A DNA stretch of 64,000 nt from Sciurus carolinensis (GCF_902686445.1 NC_062221.1:39510575-39574574), one strand, 5' to 3'; counted from the stretch's first letter, positions 48,736 through 59,835 are shown. The notes: generated by a model from the sequence alone, not told the origin. Made by a program: numbers and translations.

Positions 48736-48930
48736 ATGGAACATTCACTTTGTGTGAGAAATACTGCCTCAAACCCCTTGCAGGCACTATCTTCTTCCTC
48801 CTGATCTGCAGTGGCGTATGAATTACTATTACTACCCTCTTACCAGGATACTTCAGAGGCTCATGGAGGTGCCTCAGGTCAGACAGCAAGGTAAGGAGCC
48901 TGGATCTAAACTCTAGTGAGCCTGGTTCTT
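48736..48930 (-). repeat. MIR-type SINE remnant, minus strand
   Basis: Plus-strand reading ATTACTATTACTACCCTCTTACCAGG, then TTCAGAGGCTCATGGAGG, TCAGGTCAGACAGCAAGGTAAGG and GGATCTAAACTC matches antisense MIR (TTATTATCCCCATTTTACAG, GAAACTGAGGCACAGAG, AAGGTCACACAGC, GGATTCAAACCC). Confidence 0.68.
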
Positions 48931-49352
48931 TCAATGGCCACATCTTTCTACCTTGTCAGTTGGCAGCATCTTTGAGGGGACTCCAGAAAGTCCAGCACCT
49001 CCTAGAATGAACTGAAGTGTTAACTGGATCCCACTAGGGGAATTTGCAAGAACTGCTTGCCAAATAATCTCTTGGAAGCCTAGGAACACAGCTATTTACT
49101 ATTTCTGAATCTCAAAGATGTTCTTATGGAAACTTGTTTTATCACTTTTGTATCCTCTCTCTCACTGCATCCCCCACACCAAAAAAAATTGAGGGTTAAA
49201 TTCATGATCAGCAGTAGTGACACAAGTCTTTGTCACACTTTCTCTCATTCACAGGTCATTCTTGATTCTCACAGAGGGCTGCTTGCTTCCTGGATGGTTA
49301 TCACTGCCTCTCTGAATCCTTTTTTATTTTTTAAGAACTAAAAAATAATTTA
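48931..49352. other. Unique sequence, nothing recognised
   Basis: No feature is supported. Confidence 0.4.
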
Positions 49353-49478
49353 AAAAATAAAGAAATGGGATCTTATTATGTTGCCCAGGCTAGACCCAAA
49401 CTCCTGGGCTCAGCAGGTCTTTCTGCCTCAGCCTCCAGGTATCTAGGACTATAGGCATGCACCCTTGTGCTGGCCTAG
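49353..49478 (-). mobile_element. 7SL-derived monomer SINE (B1/FLAM-like), minus strand
   Basis: ATGGGATCTTATTATGTTGCCCAGGCTAGACCC, AACTCCTGGGCTCAGCAGG, GCCTCAGCCTCC and GACTATAGGCATGCACCC form the antisense of a 7SL RNA-derived monomer. It lacks the ID unit of the dimers, so it is an older monomeric type. The A-rich tail side is at the left (ATAATTTAAAAAATAAAG). Confidence 0.8.
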
Positions 49479-49863
49479 ATACCTTTTTTAATTTCCCATT
49501 TTGCCCCTCCTTTTCTCTCTCTGCATCAACTATGGGCTAATCTCATTGTGGATTTAGAGATTGCAGATATTATTAAGTTGTGTTACTCTCTGCTTACTGA
49601 CTTGAAGTCTACTGTCAACTGTAATACAAAATCAGGAGAAATCATTAGAAAATATCTCAAACTCTTCTTTCTTGCTCATGTAGCATGTACTCAGTACTGA
49701 CTTATACATGACATTGAATTCCCCCTTTCTATTCTGAAAATGTGCTCTTTCGCTGCTTTCAGATAATTGGTTAAATGAAACAACATGCGTTTTATTCTGG
49801 ATATGGACCAGAAATAGAAATATAGGATACTTTTAAATCACATTTATAGGTTTTAGAAAAAAT

Positions 49864-50006
49864 AATACAGGGCTGGGGTTGTGGCTCAGTGGTAGAGCGC
49901 TGGCCTAGCATGTGTGAGGCACTGGGTTTGATCCTCAGAGCCACATAAAATATAATAAAGGTACTGTGTCCCCCTACAATTAAAACAAAATGTTAAAAAA
50001 ATACAG
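49864..50006 (+). mobile_element. ID SINE of the squirrel type with an extended 3' unit
   Basis: The ID body GGGCTGGGGTTGTGGCTCAG, AGAGCGCTGGCCTAGCATG and GGGTTTGATCCTCAGAGCC is followed by CACATAAAATATAATAAAGG and then by TACTGTGTCCCCCTACAATTA, a non-ID 3' unit, before the A-rich tail. AATACAG flanks both sides (49864-49870 and 50000-50006). The same 3' unit occurs in antisense at 52335-52420. Confidence 0.88.
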
Positions 50007-50019
50007 AGATTACATATGA

Positions 50020-50410
50020 ATTCATTAATTATATCATCAAATCACTGAGTGCCTAGCCTATGCCAGAAACCATTCTAAGTGGTAGGAATGAGGTGATGAA
50101 CAGACCACACAGAAATCTCTGCCCTCATCAAACATAAGTTCCACAACTAATAGGACAAAACATGAAGACAGAGTTCCCTCATATTTGCATCACGTGCCCA
50201 CTATGACCATTAGCATATATTTGCTTGTTTGTATTATTACATGTTTTCAATATAGCTGAACCTAATTAAATCTTCCTAGCAATGTTTTGAGGACATGATT
50301 ATACTTCATCTATTCTTTATATGAGGGCAGGCAATTTCAGAGGCACCTAAGGCCTGACAGTGGTAGAGTTGACCTTGAACTTTAGATTTTCTGATTTATG
50401 GTAACTTATA
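50020..50410 (-). repeat. L2 and MIR relics, minus strand
   Basis: Antisense L2 3' end at about 50030-50150: GAATTCATTAATTAT, GAGTGCCTAGCCTATGCCAG, CATTCTAAGTGGTAGGAATG and CTCTGCCCTCATCAAAC. An antisense MIR follows at about 50240-50400: TAATTAAATCTTCCTAGCAATG, ATGAGGGCAGGCAATTTCAG and AGTGGTAGAGTTGACCTTGAAC. Both are ancient. Confidence 0.62.
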
Positions 50411-51780
50411 CTTTCCATGCCTTTTAAAATCCTTATGCTAATATTCTTTCTTCTCCTCATGGTTTAACACTAGATATATTTCCTGGAAGAAAAAGAATTG
50501 AAACATTCTAATTTTTTCTTGCTTTGTAACACTACAAATGCAAAAATTATAATTATACCCATCTCAATTAATCAGTGTGAGTCTAAGCATCCTAGAAGAG
50601 AAATAAAAACAAAATTCTTGTATTAATAAAACAATCATACAAACTGGCAGTAGCTTATATCTGATATGGTTTTAAAATTTTGTTTGGGCTTTTTAGTGGT
50701 CTAGATATCACGAAAATGTATTATCCACATAGGCAGTTTGAGTTAGGTCTCAGCCTAGACTTTTATTTTTCTGCTCTCATTATTTTTACTGTGAACATAA
50801 CAGTTTGGCTTTTCCTTGTGTGTAACTTCAGTGGTCTCCTATTGTTAGTTAACACTGAATCAGTATCTGGAGGTAGATAGATGCTCTCTCAAAAAGATGA
50901 TGACAATAATGGTAATGATGATGATGATGGTGATTTAGACTATCTTTGGATGTGGATTTGGAAACAAGACCATCTTTTAAAGAAATCTATTGCATTAAAG
51001 CTTTTATTCCCCCAATAGCCCATTTATGAACTATTGCATAGATACACTTCAGCAGAGAATTGTGGATTGTGGGGGAAACATACTTTTATCTGTAGGACAA
51101 TAGTGCTTTTGGTTGTGAGGAGCATTTGCTGAGCAGCTCACACAGATGCTTTTCAATCAGTTGTGCATAACTAAGTACTTGTAGTATAATATCGTGTTCC
51201 TGAAGCCAATCAACAGGAAGTAAAATGATCTATATTTTTCACACACTAAGAAAAAGTTCCTTAAGAGGGAAAGGAAAATGCCAATTTGAGGAAGTGAGAA
51301 ACAAACATTTCCAATTCACAATTAAGGGAAAAGTTTTAAATATTAGAATATGTACCCACACGTTCTACAAACTGGTCACTTTCTGGGTACACAAACCCTG
51401 TGAGTCAGTAGTCCCTTTGACAAAATGTGCAAGATGCAGCAGAAAGGTCATGGACCCTCAGACTTTGATTCCATCCCTCTCAGAGCATTGAGGTTCAACA
51501 GGAAAATGGAACACATCAGTGTGGTGAGGTGAATTTGGATGGACATTGTATAAGCTTGTTTCAATTTTCTAAAAATCTTAGAAAAATGACATAAAGAATA
51601 ATAATGAATGTCTAAAAAGAAAAAAAATTAAACATAATGTCACCATATTAAGTTTAAAAAAAATGGCCTCACTATCCCCCAGCAAAATTAGTTTATAGGT
51701 ATTTTCTATTTCTGGAACATCCTTATTATGATCTTTCAATTATATTTGTCATCCATCAAATATTATTCTTTTAAATTTCA
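50411..51780. other. Unique AT-rich sequence with a (GAT)n patch
   Basis: GATGATGACAATAATGG and repeated GAT triplets lie at 50895-50935. I recognise no other feature. Confidence 0.45.
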
Positions 51781-51799
51781 GAAACTCTACAACATTACC

Positions 51800-51915
51800 G
51801 AAGTTTCTTGATTATTGCCTGATTAGCCCTGTTTAATATCCCCAATAACTATGAAAATACATGGTACATAGTAGTTGTTCAATAAATATTTGTTGAATGG
51901 ATGAATGAACACTGT
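51800..51915 (+). repeat. L2-type 3' end fragment, plus strand
   Basis: ACATGGTACATAGTAGTTGTTC followed by AATAAATATTTGTTGAATGG and ATGAATGAAC matches the L2 3' terminus, which ends in short TGAA-type repeats. Confidence 0.7.
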
Positions 51916-52334
51916 ATCCTCACATTTAAATCATTTTCATTTCTAAGATTCCCTTTTATCTCCATTCTACTCTTTTGAACTATGATTTTTTTAAAACACT
52001 AAGATCTGCATTCAGAATCTGTTCATCTTCACAGAAAGCAACCCCATATCCACTCTGGATAGATTCTCACTCTTACCTCCCTTCAGATCCAGGCAACCAC
52101 AAGTCTAATACGAGTTTATGGATTTGCTTATTCTGAGCATTTCTTGTAAATGGAGTAATATGATTTATGGACTTTTTGTGCCTGACTTCTTTCACTTAGC
52201 ATAATGTTTTCAAGGTTTTCCCTTTGCAGCATGTGTTAGTAGTGCCTTCATTTTTTATGACTGAATAATGTTTCATTATATGGACATACCACATTTTGCT
52301 TATTCATTTATTTATACTCATTTGAGTTGTTTTT

Positions 52335-52481
52335 AAATTTTTTTTAAAAAAATTCATAGTTGTAGATGGAGAGAGTGCCTTTATGTTATTTGTTTAATTT
52401 TAGTGGTGTTAAGGATGGAACCCAGTACCTCACACTTGCTAGGCACGTGCTCTGCCACTGAACTACAGTTCCAGCCCTGTT
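52335..52481 (-). mobile_element. ID SINE with extended 3' unit, minus strand, inside L1M
   Basis: Antisense reading: A-rich tail complement, TTCATAGTTGTAGATGGAGAG (the extra 3' unit), ATGTTATTTGTTTAATTTTAG, then the ID body complement GATGGAACCCAGTACC, CTCTGCCACTGAACTACAG and TTCCAGCCCT. The L1M text resumes at once (TTTTCACTTTTTGAG). Confidence 0.8.
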
Positions 52482-52606
52482 TTCACTTTTTGAGTATTAG
52501 AAATAATGCTTCTATGAACATTGATATACAAGATTTTTATGAAGATTTAAAAAAATTCTCTTGAGTAGATGCACGGTTGTGAAATTGCTGGGTCATATAA
52601 CTCTAA

Positions 52607-52818
52607 AATTTTTTCTCTTTTTTGGGAGGAGGGGTACCAGAGACTGAGCCCAGAGCACTGAACCACTGAGCCACATCCCAAACTCTTTCTTTTTTCTTTT
52701 TTCTTTTTAAGTTGCTTAGGGCCTTGCTAAGTTGCTGAGGCTGACTTTGAATTTGAGATCCTCCTGTCTCAGCCTCCCAAGCCAATGGGATTACAAGTGA
52801 GTGTCACCACACCTAGCT
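52607..52818 (-). mobile_element. B1-ID dimeric SINE, minus strand, inside L1M
   Basis: Antisense ID (GAGGGGTACCAGAGACTGAGCCC, then CACTGAGCCACATCCC), a TTTCTTTTTTCTTTTTTC linker, and antisense B1 (GTTGCTTAGGGCCTTGC, AGGCTGACTTTGAATTTGAG, GGGATTACAAGTG). CTCTA plus T-rich words on both sides (52600 and 52816) may be a duplication. Confidence 0.87.
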
Positions 52819-53171
52819 CTATTTGACTTTTTAAACAGCTGTCAAAATGTTTTCAACATGGACATGCCATTTAGCACTCCCATCAGCAGTGGGATTTATA
52901 CATGCATTTTCTTCTAAGAGTTTTATAGTTTTAGATCTTACATTTATGTGTTCAGTCCACTTTGAGTTAATTTTTTACACAGTGTGGTGGGGGGTAGGTG
53001 TGCAAATTAATCCTTTTGCATGTGTGTGTAGAGTTGTTTCAGCATCCTTTGTTGACCTAAGCTATGTGTTTCTAACACCGTCAAGCCTTTTCTTTCTGAA
53101 TCTGCTAAATAGAATTTCTGAGACTGCGGTTCTTCATTCCTTGTGATTTAAGGCAGTAATGTAGACAAACA

Positions 53172-53305
53172 ATTTGTTTTTTATTTTAATGATAACTGTT
53201 TATTTAGATAACTATCTCATTTTTATGTCTGGTTTGCCATTTGTTTTTTATTTTAATGATAACTGTTTATTTAGAAAAATATCTCATTTTTATGTCTGGT
53301 TTGCC
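53172..53305. repeat. Tandem duplication, 67-bp unit, two copies
   Basis: Copy one (53172-53238) and copy two (53239-53305) are identical except for a few bases in ATAACT versus AAAAAT. A third unit starts ATTTGTTG and stops. The unit contains TTATTTTAATGATAACTG. Confidence 0.95.
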
Positions 53306-53389
53306 ATTTGTTGTAAAAAATTATTTCAGAAGAAATGATGTTGTTTTAAAGAAAAATATTAAGAAAACCATAATATAGGAGATACTTGG

Positions 53390-53467
53390 ATTGACATATA
53401 TGTCAATGAGGTAAGAATAGAAGGGACAGAAAGTATTGTTTGATAAGTCACAATTGACTTATCAAAC
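53390..53467. other. Two perfect palindromes within 80 bp
   Basis: 53390-53407 is the perfect 18-bp palindrome ATTGACATATATGTCAAT. 53438-53467 is a perfect 13-bp inverted repeat (arms GTTTGATAAGTCA and TGACTTATCAAAC) with a CAAT loop. They lie between the tandem duplication and L1 copy B. Confidence 0.95.
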
Positions 53468-53761
53468 TTATCTTAGATAATACTTAGATTAGATATTAGA
53501 AGTTAGCATATTTATAGTGGGGAATGAGCTATGACTTTTTTTATGTTCTGTGTCTTTTTTTATTATTATTATTGTATACAAATGGGATACATGTTGTTTC
53601 TCTATTTGTACATGGAGTCAAGGCATACCATTTGTGTAATCATATGTTTAAATAGGGCAATGATGTTTGATTCATTATTTTTTCCCTTCCCCCCACCCCA
53701 CCCAACCCTCTTTTCCCTCTATACAGTCCTTTTTTCCTTCATTCTTACCACACTCCTTATT

Positions 53762-53800
53762 CCTAACCCTAAACCTAACCCTAAACCTAATGCTAACCCC
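53762..53800. repeat. Telomere-like CCTAAC/CCTAAA array inside the L1 3' UTR
   Basis: Six consecutive hexamers: CCTAAC CCTAAA, repeated, then CCTAAT and GCTAAC. The first four alternate exactly. It sits in the 3' UTR of copy B and is followed by C runs (TCCCACCCCCC). In the sense strand of L1 this is a G-rich tract. Confidence 0.93.
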
Positions 53801-53822
53801 TCCCACCCCCCATTATAGGTCC

Positions 53823-56800
53823 TCATCCGCTTATCAGTGAGATCATTCGTCCTTCAGTTTTTTGAGATTGGCTTATCTCACTTAGCATGATATTCTCCAA
53901 TTTCATCCATTTGCCTGCAAATGCCATAATTTTATCATTCTTCACTGCGGAGTAATATTCCATTGCATATATATGCCACAGTTTCTTTATCCATTCATCA
54001 ACTGAAGGGCATCTAGGTTGGTTCCACAATCTGGCTATGGTGAATTGAGCAGCAGTGAACATTGATGTGGCTGTATCTCTGTAGTATGCTGATTTTAAGT
54101 CCTTTGGGTATAGGCCAAGGAGTGGGATAGCTGGGTCAAATGGTGTTTCCATTCCAAGCTTTCTGAGGAATCTCCATACTGCTTTCCAGAGTGGCTGCAC
54201 TAATTTGCAACCCCACCAGCAATGTATGAGTGTTCCTTTTTCACCACATCCTCACCAACACCTATTGTTGCTTGTGTTCTTGATAATCACCATTCTAATT
54301 GGGGTGAGATGGAATCTTAGGGTAGTTTTGATTTGCATTTCCCTTATTACTAGGGATGTTGAACATTTTTTCATATATCTGTTGATTCCTTGTACATCTT
54401 CTTCTGTGAAGTGTCTGTTCATTTCCTTAGCCCATTTGTTGATTGGATTATTTGTATTCTTGGTGTAGAGTTTTTTGAGTTCTTTATAGATTCTGGAAAT
54501 TAGCACTCTATCTGAAGTATGGTTGGCAAAGATATTCTCCCACTCTGTAGGCTCTCTCTTCACATTGCTGATAGTTTCCTTTGCTGAGAGAAAGCTTTTT
54601 AGTTTGAATCTATCCCAGTTGTTGATTCTTGCTTTTATTTCTTGTGCTATGGGAGTCCTGTTAAGGAAGTCTGATCCTAAGCCAACAAGTTGAAGATTTG
54701 GACCTACTTTTTCTTCTATAAGATGCAGGGTCTCTGGTCTGATTCCGAGGTCCTTGATCCATTTTGAGTTGAGTTTTGTGTAGGGTGAGAGATAGGGGTT
54801 TAATTTCATTCTGTTGCATATGGTTTTCCAGTTTTCCCAGCACCATTTGTTGAAGAGGCTATCTTTTCTCCATTGCACATTTTTGGACCCTTTGTCTAGT
54901 ATGAGAAAATTGTATTTCTTTGGGTTTGTGTCCATGTCCTCTATTCTGTACCATTGATCTACCTGTCTATTTTGGTACCAATACCATGCCGTTTTTGTTA
55001 CTATTGCTCTGTAGTAGAGTTGAAGATCTGGTATTGCAATACCCACTGCTTCGTTCTTGCTACTTAGGATTGCTTTAGCTATTGTAGGTTTTTTATTCTT
55101 CCAGATGAATTTCATAATTGCTTGCTCTATTTCTGCAAAGTACATCATTGGGATTTTAATTGGGATTGCATTGAATCTGTATAGCACTTTAGGTAGTATG
55201 GCCATTTTGACAATATTAATTCTGCCTATCCAGGAACATGGGAGATCTTTCCATCTTCTAAGGTTTTCTTGAATTTCTTTCTTTAGTGTTCTGTAGTTCT
55301 CATTGTAGAGGTCTTTCACCTCTTTTGTGAGATTGATTCCCAAGTATTTTATTTTTTTCGATGCTATTGTGAATGGGGTAGTTTTCCTAATTTCTCTTTC
55401 TGAAGATTCATCACTTATGTATAAAAATGCATTGGATTTATGAGCATTGATCTTGTAACCTGCTACTTTACTGAATTCACTTATGAGTTCTAAAAGTTTT
55501 CTGGTGGAATTTCCAGGTTCCGCTAAATATATAATCATGTCATCAGCGAACAGGGATAGTTTGAGTTCTTCTTTTCCAATTTGTATCCCTTTAATTTCTT
55601 TGGTTTGTCTAATTGCTCTGGCTAGAGTCTCAAGGACGATGTTGAATAGAAGTGGTGAAAGAGGGCATCCCTGCCTTGTTCCAGTTTTAGGGGGAACGCT
55701 TTCAGTTTTTCACCATTTAGAATGATATTGGCCATGGGCTTAGCGTAGATGGCCTTTATAATGTTAAGGAATGTTCCCACTACCCCAATTTTTTCTAGAG
55801 TTTTGAGCATGAAGGGATGCTGTATTTTATCAAATGCTTTTTCTGCATCTATTGAAATAATCATGTGATTCTTAACTTTAAGTCTGTTGATATGGTGAAT
55901 GACATTTATTGATTTCCGAATGTTGAACCAACCTTGCATCCCTGGGATAAAACCCACTTGATCGTGGTGCACTATCTTTTTAATATATATTTGTATGCGA
56001 TTTGCTAAAATTTTGTTGAGAATTTTTGCGTCGATGTTCATTAAGGAAATTGGTCTGAAATTTTCTTTCCTCGATGTGTCTCTGTCTGGTTTAGGTATCA
56101 GGGTGATATTGGCTTCATAGAATGAGTTTGGGAGGGTTCCCTCCTCTTCTATTTCATGGAATACTTTGAGGAGTATTGGAATGAGCTCTTCTTTAAAGGT
56201 TTTGTAGAACTCGGCTGAGAACCCATCTGGTCCCGGACTTTTCTTTGTTGGTAGGCTTTTGATGACCTCTTCTACTTCATTGCTTGAAATTGGTTTATTT
56301 AAGTTGTGTATGTCCTCCTCGTTCAGTTTAGGTAATTCATATGTCTCTAGAAATTTGTTGATGTCTTCGAGGTTTTCTGTTTTGTTGGAGTATAGATTTT
56401 CAAAATAGCTTCTAATTATGTTTTGTATTTCACTCGTGTCTGTTGTGATGTTTCCTTGTTCATTCCGAATTTTAGTAATTTGAGTTTTCTCCCTCTTTCT
56501 CTTTGTTAGTGTGGCTAAGGGTTTATCAATTTTGTTTATTTTTTCAAAGAACCAACTGTTTATTTTGTTAATTTTTCCAATTGTTTCTTTTGTTTCAATT
56601 TCGTTGATTTCGGCTCTGATTTTAACTATTTCCTGTCTTCTTCTACTTTTGGTATTGGTCTGCTCTTCTTTTTCTAGGACTTTGAGCTGTAGTGTTAAAT
56701 CGTTTATTTGTTGATTTCTACTTCTTTTTTTGAAAGCGCCCCATGAAATAAATCTTCCTCTAAGTAGTGCTTTCATAGTGTCCCAGAGATTTTGATATGA

Positions 56801-57673
56801 TGTGTCTTTGTTCTCGTTTACTTCTAAGAATTTTTTATTTCCCTCCTGATGTCTTCTGTTATCCATTCATCATATAATAGTGTATTATTTAATCTCCAGG
56901 TATTGGAGAAATTTCTGTTTTTTTTTCTGTCATTTATTTCTAATTTCAATCCATTATGATCTGATAGAGTACAAGGTAGTATCTCTATCTTCTTGTATTT
57001 GCTAACAGTAGCTTTGTGGCATAAAATATGGTCTATTTTAGAGAAGGATCCATGTGCTGCTGAGAAGAAAGTGTATTCGTTCTTTGTTGGATGTTTGTTT
57101 TGTATTTCACTCGTATATTCTATATATGTCGGTTAAGTCTAAATTGTTGATTGTGTTATTGAGATCTATGGTTTCTTCATTCAATTTTTGTTTGGAAGAT
57201 CTATCCAGTGGTGAGAGAGGTGTGTTAAAATCGCCTAGTATTATTGTGTTGTGGTCTATTTGATTTCTGGAATTGAGAAGGATTTGTTTGACGTACGTGG
57301 ATGAGCTAATGTTCGGGGCATAGATATTTATGATTGTTATGTCTTGCTGATTTATGCTTCCCTTAAGCAGCATGTGATGTCCTTCTTTATCCCTTCTGAC
57401 TAGTTTTGGCTTGAAGTCCACATTATCTGAAATGAGGATGGATACTCCAGCTTTTTTGCTGTGTCCGTGTGCATGGTATGTTTTTCCCCATCCTTTCACC
57501 TTTAGTCTATGGGTATCTCTTTCTATAATATGAGTCTCTTGTAGGCAGCATATTGTTGGATTTTTCTTTTTAATCCAATCTGCCAGTCTATGTCTTTTGA
57601 TTGATGAGTTCAGGCCATTAACATTCAGGGTTATTATTGTGATATGATTTGTATTCCCAGTCATTTGACTCAT
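53823..57673 (-). pseudogene. L1 ORF2, copy B, several lesions
   Basis: The frame starts at ATG 57671-57673. The endonuclease part is open for 188 codons and shows LNVNGL, QETH and GDFN, then meets a 19-bp insertion (57096-57114 region) that shifts the frame. A 1-bp loss in the T run at 56831-56836 restores another frame. That frame is open down to a further 1-bp loss at about 55685-55688, just before the region that encodes FADD (55539-55550). The last part is open apart from a TGA at 54252-54254 in a cysteine-rich region (RCW, then GCGEKG), probably a CpG-type transition. The C-terminus ends at the 53823 stop. The encoded enzyme would be non-functional. Confidence 0.92.
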
Positions 57674-57720
57674 ATTTGTTTTTTGACATGATTTGGTTTC
57701 TCCTTTATTTGGCTATTCCT

Positions 57721-58757
57721 TTAGGCTAGCGCCTCCTGTTGCTGATTTGCATCGTTGTTTTTCATCTCTTCCTCATGGAATATTTTGCTGAGAATGTTCT
57801 GTAATGCTGGCTTTCTTTTTGTAAATTCCTTTAGCTTTTGTTTTTCATGGAAGGATCTTAATTTATCATCAACTTTGAAGGTAAGTTTTTCTGGGTATAA
57901 GATTCTTGGTTGGCATCCATTTTCTTTCAGGGCTTGGTAAATGTTGTTCCAGGCCCTTCTAGCTTTTAGGGTCTGGATTGAAAAATCTGCTGATATTCTT
58001 ATTGGTTTCCCTCTGAATGTAATTTGATTCTTTTCTCTCGCGGCCTTTAAAATTCTGTCTTTATTTTGTATGTTAGGTATTTTCATAATAATGTGCCTTG
58101 GTGTGGGTCTGTTGTAATTTTGTATATTTGGAGTTCTATAAGCCTCTTGTATTGGTTTTCCATTTCATTCTTCAGATTTGGGAAATTTTCTGATATTATT
58201 TCATTGAATAGATTGTTCATTCCTTTGGTTTGTTTCTCTAAGCCTTCCTCAATCCCAATAATTCTTAAATTTGGGCTTTTCATGATATCCCATAATTCTT
58301 GTAGATTCTGTTCATGATTTCATACCATCTTCTCTGTTTGGCCAACTTTGTTTTCAAGATTAAATAATTTGTCTTCAATGTCTGAGGTTCTGTCTTCCAG
58401 GTGGTCTATCCTATTGGTTATGCTTTCTATGGAGTTTTTAACTTGGTTTATTGTTTCCTTCATTTCAAGTATTTCAGTTTGTTTTTTTTTCAGTATCTCT
58501 AACTCTTTATTGAAATGATCTCTTGCTTCCCGTATTTGGTCTTTTAACTGTTGATTGGTGCGATCATTTAATGCCTGCATTTGCTCTTTCATCTCCTCCT
58601 TCAATGCCTGCATTTGCTCTTTCATCTCCTCATTTGCTTCCCTGATTGTTTTAATTATGAACTCCCTTTCTGATGTTTCTTCTGCTGTGCTGTCATTGGG
58701 TTTTATTGATGTAGTATCTAGGTTTGTTTGGGATATTTTCTTCCCTTGTTTTCTCAT
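57721..58757 (-). pseudogene. L1 ORF1, copy B, one nonsense codon and one frameshift
   Basis: The frame starts at an ATG at 58755-58757 (MRKQGKK, as in copy A). It is open for 145 codons until a TGA at 58320-58322, where copy A has AGA. A further 1-bp deletion near 58150 shifts the frame within the region before the RNA-binding C-terminal part. The final 121-codon piece (57721-58086) is open and shows ARRAW. Relative to copy A, three codons near residue 34 are missing. The coiled-coil region carries two exact copies of the KEQMQAL-type segment. Confidence 0.93.
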
Positions 58758-58929
58758 ATTGGTCAGATGTCAGTGGGAATCTGAGATATTGCAGATTTCC
58801 TCTATTGGCTTATAGTGTCCCAGTAGATTTCCAGTGTATCACCTCCCAGCCTTCAGTAGCCTGAAGTCTTGGAGGAACTTGATAATGCAGTGCTTCCGAA
58901 GAAAGCTGCCCCTAGCCCCCTACTGGTTC

Positions 58930-59835
58930 CAGGGCTTGGAGCTGGCTCTGTGCGGAAAGGCTCTCACTGGGGGCCTGCACCGTGCAGCTGGCCATGTGGG
59001 GGGAGCCCACCGCCGGAGTGTGGAAGGCTACCTGGGGAAGACTCTAGCTGCCCTGCCCTGCTCTGATAAGCCACCCCTATTTGTGCCTGCCGCCCAGGCC
59101 AAGTTTCGCCCAGTGGGGGAGACTTACCCCGTGACTCTATTTTTGTCCAAGTCTCTCAATGCCTCCCCTTCTTGAGTCCTGGGTTCTGGGGCTACTGGAG
59201 ATGCAGTCACCCTCTAGGCCGCCATCTTGGATCGCCCCGTGGAAAGAGCCTGTGGCTGGAGTGGGCAGAGCCGCCTAGAGAAGTCTCTGGCTGCCCTGCC
59301 CTGATCCCAGAGGCTGCTTGCGGATCGAAGCTCTACGTTGGCTCAGGGACTTGTGGCTGGCTCTATGTAGAAAGGCTCTCACTGGGCGGTCTGCTCCGAG
59401 AAGCTAGCCTTGAAAGGCGCCTCCCACCGCAGGTGGCAGGGTTGCTTGGGTAAGTCTCTGGCTGCCCTGTCCTGGTCCCTGAAGCCGCTTGCAGGCCGGA
59501 GTATGCCGCGCTGGCTCCGGGACTTGGAGCTTGTTCTGATCTGAAAGGCTCTCAGTAGGTGGCCTGCTCCGAGAACCTGGAGAAGCTGGCTGTGTGGGAG
59601 GGGCCCAGCGCCAGAGTGTGCAGGGCTGCCTGTGGAAGACTCCAGCTGCCCTGCCCTGCTCCGATAAGCCACCTCTATCTGGGCCTGCCACCCGGGCTGA
59701 GCTTTACCCAGTGGGCAGACTCACCCGTGGCTCTATTTTGGTCCGAGTCTCTCAATGCCTCCCCTTCTTAACTCCTGGGTTCTGGAGTGACTGGGGATGC
59801 AGTCTCCCTCTAGTCTGCCATCTTGGATCGCCCCC
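58930..59835 (-). promoter_or_regulatory. L1 5' UTR, repeated promoter units (copy B)
   Basis: Two sites of the form CCAAGATGG(C) lie 597 bp apart (59218-59233 and 59815-59829, minus strand); in copy A the spacing is 457 bp. The longer spacing reflects an extra internal segment at about 59336-59480 that repeats words such as AAGGCTCTCACTGGG and GTCTCTGGCTGCCCTG. The 5'-most site has GGCAG in place of GGCGG. Confidence 0.75.

Larger units (their letters stand above)
52020..53140 (-). repeat. Ancient L1M fragment, interrupted by two SINEs and internally deleted
   Basis: Plus-strand text such as CTGACTTCTTTCACTTAGCAT, GGTTTTCCCTTTGCAGCATG and TGGACATACCACATTTTGC, then AATGCTTCTATGAACATTG and TTGAAATTGCTGGGTCATAT-like words, is the antisense ORF2 3' region of old L1M elements. 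After about 52905 it jumps to text that lies several hundred bases further 5' in L1 (TTCTTCTAAGAGTTTTATAG, then CCACTTTGAGTTAATTTTT), indicating an internal deletion. SINEs interrupt it at 52335-52481 and 52607-52818. Confidence 0.75.

Noticed and set aside
53762..53800. A true interstitial telomere or chromosome fusion point
   Set aside because: The hexamers are imperfect, few in number and lie inside a conserved L1 3' UTR, so the L1 explains them.
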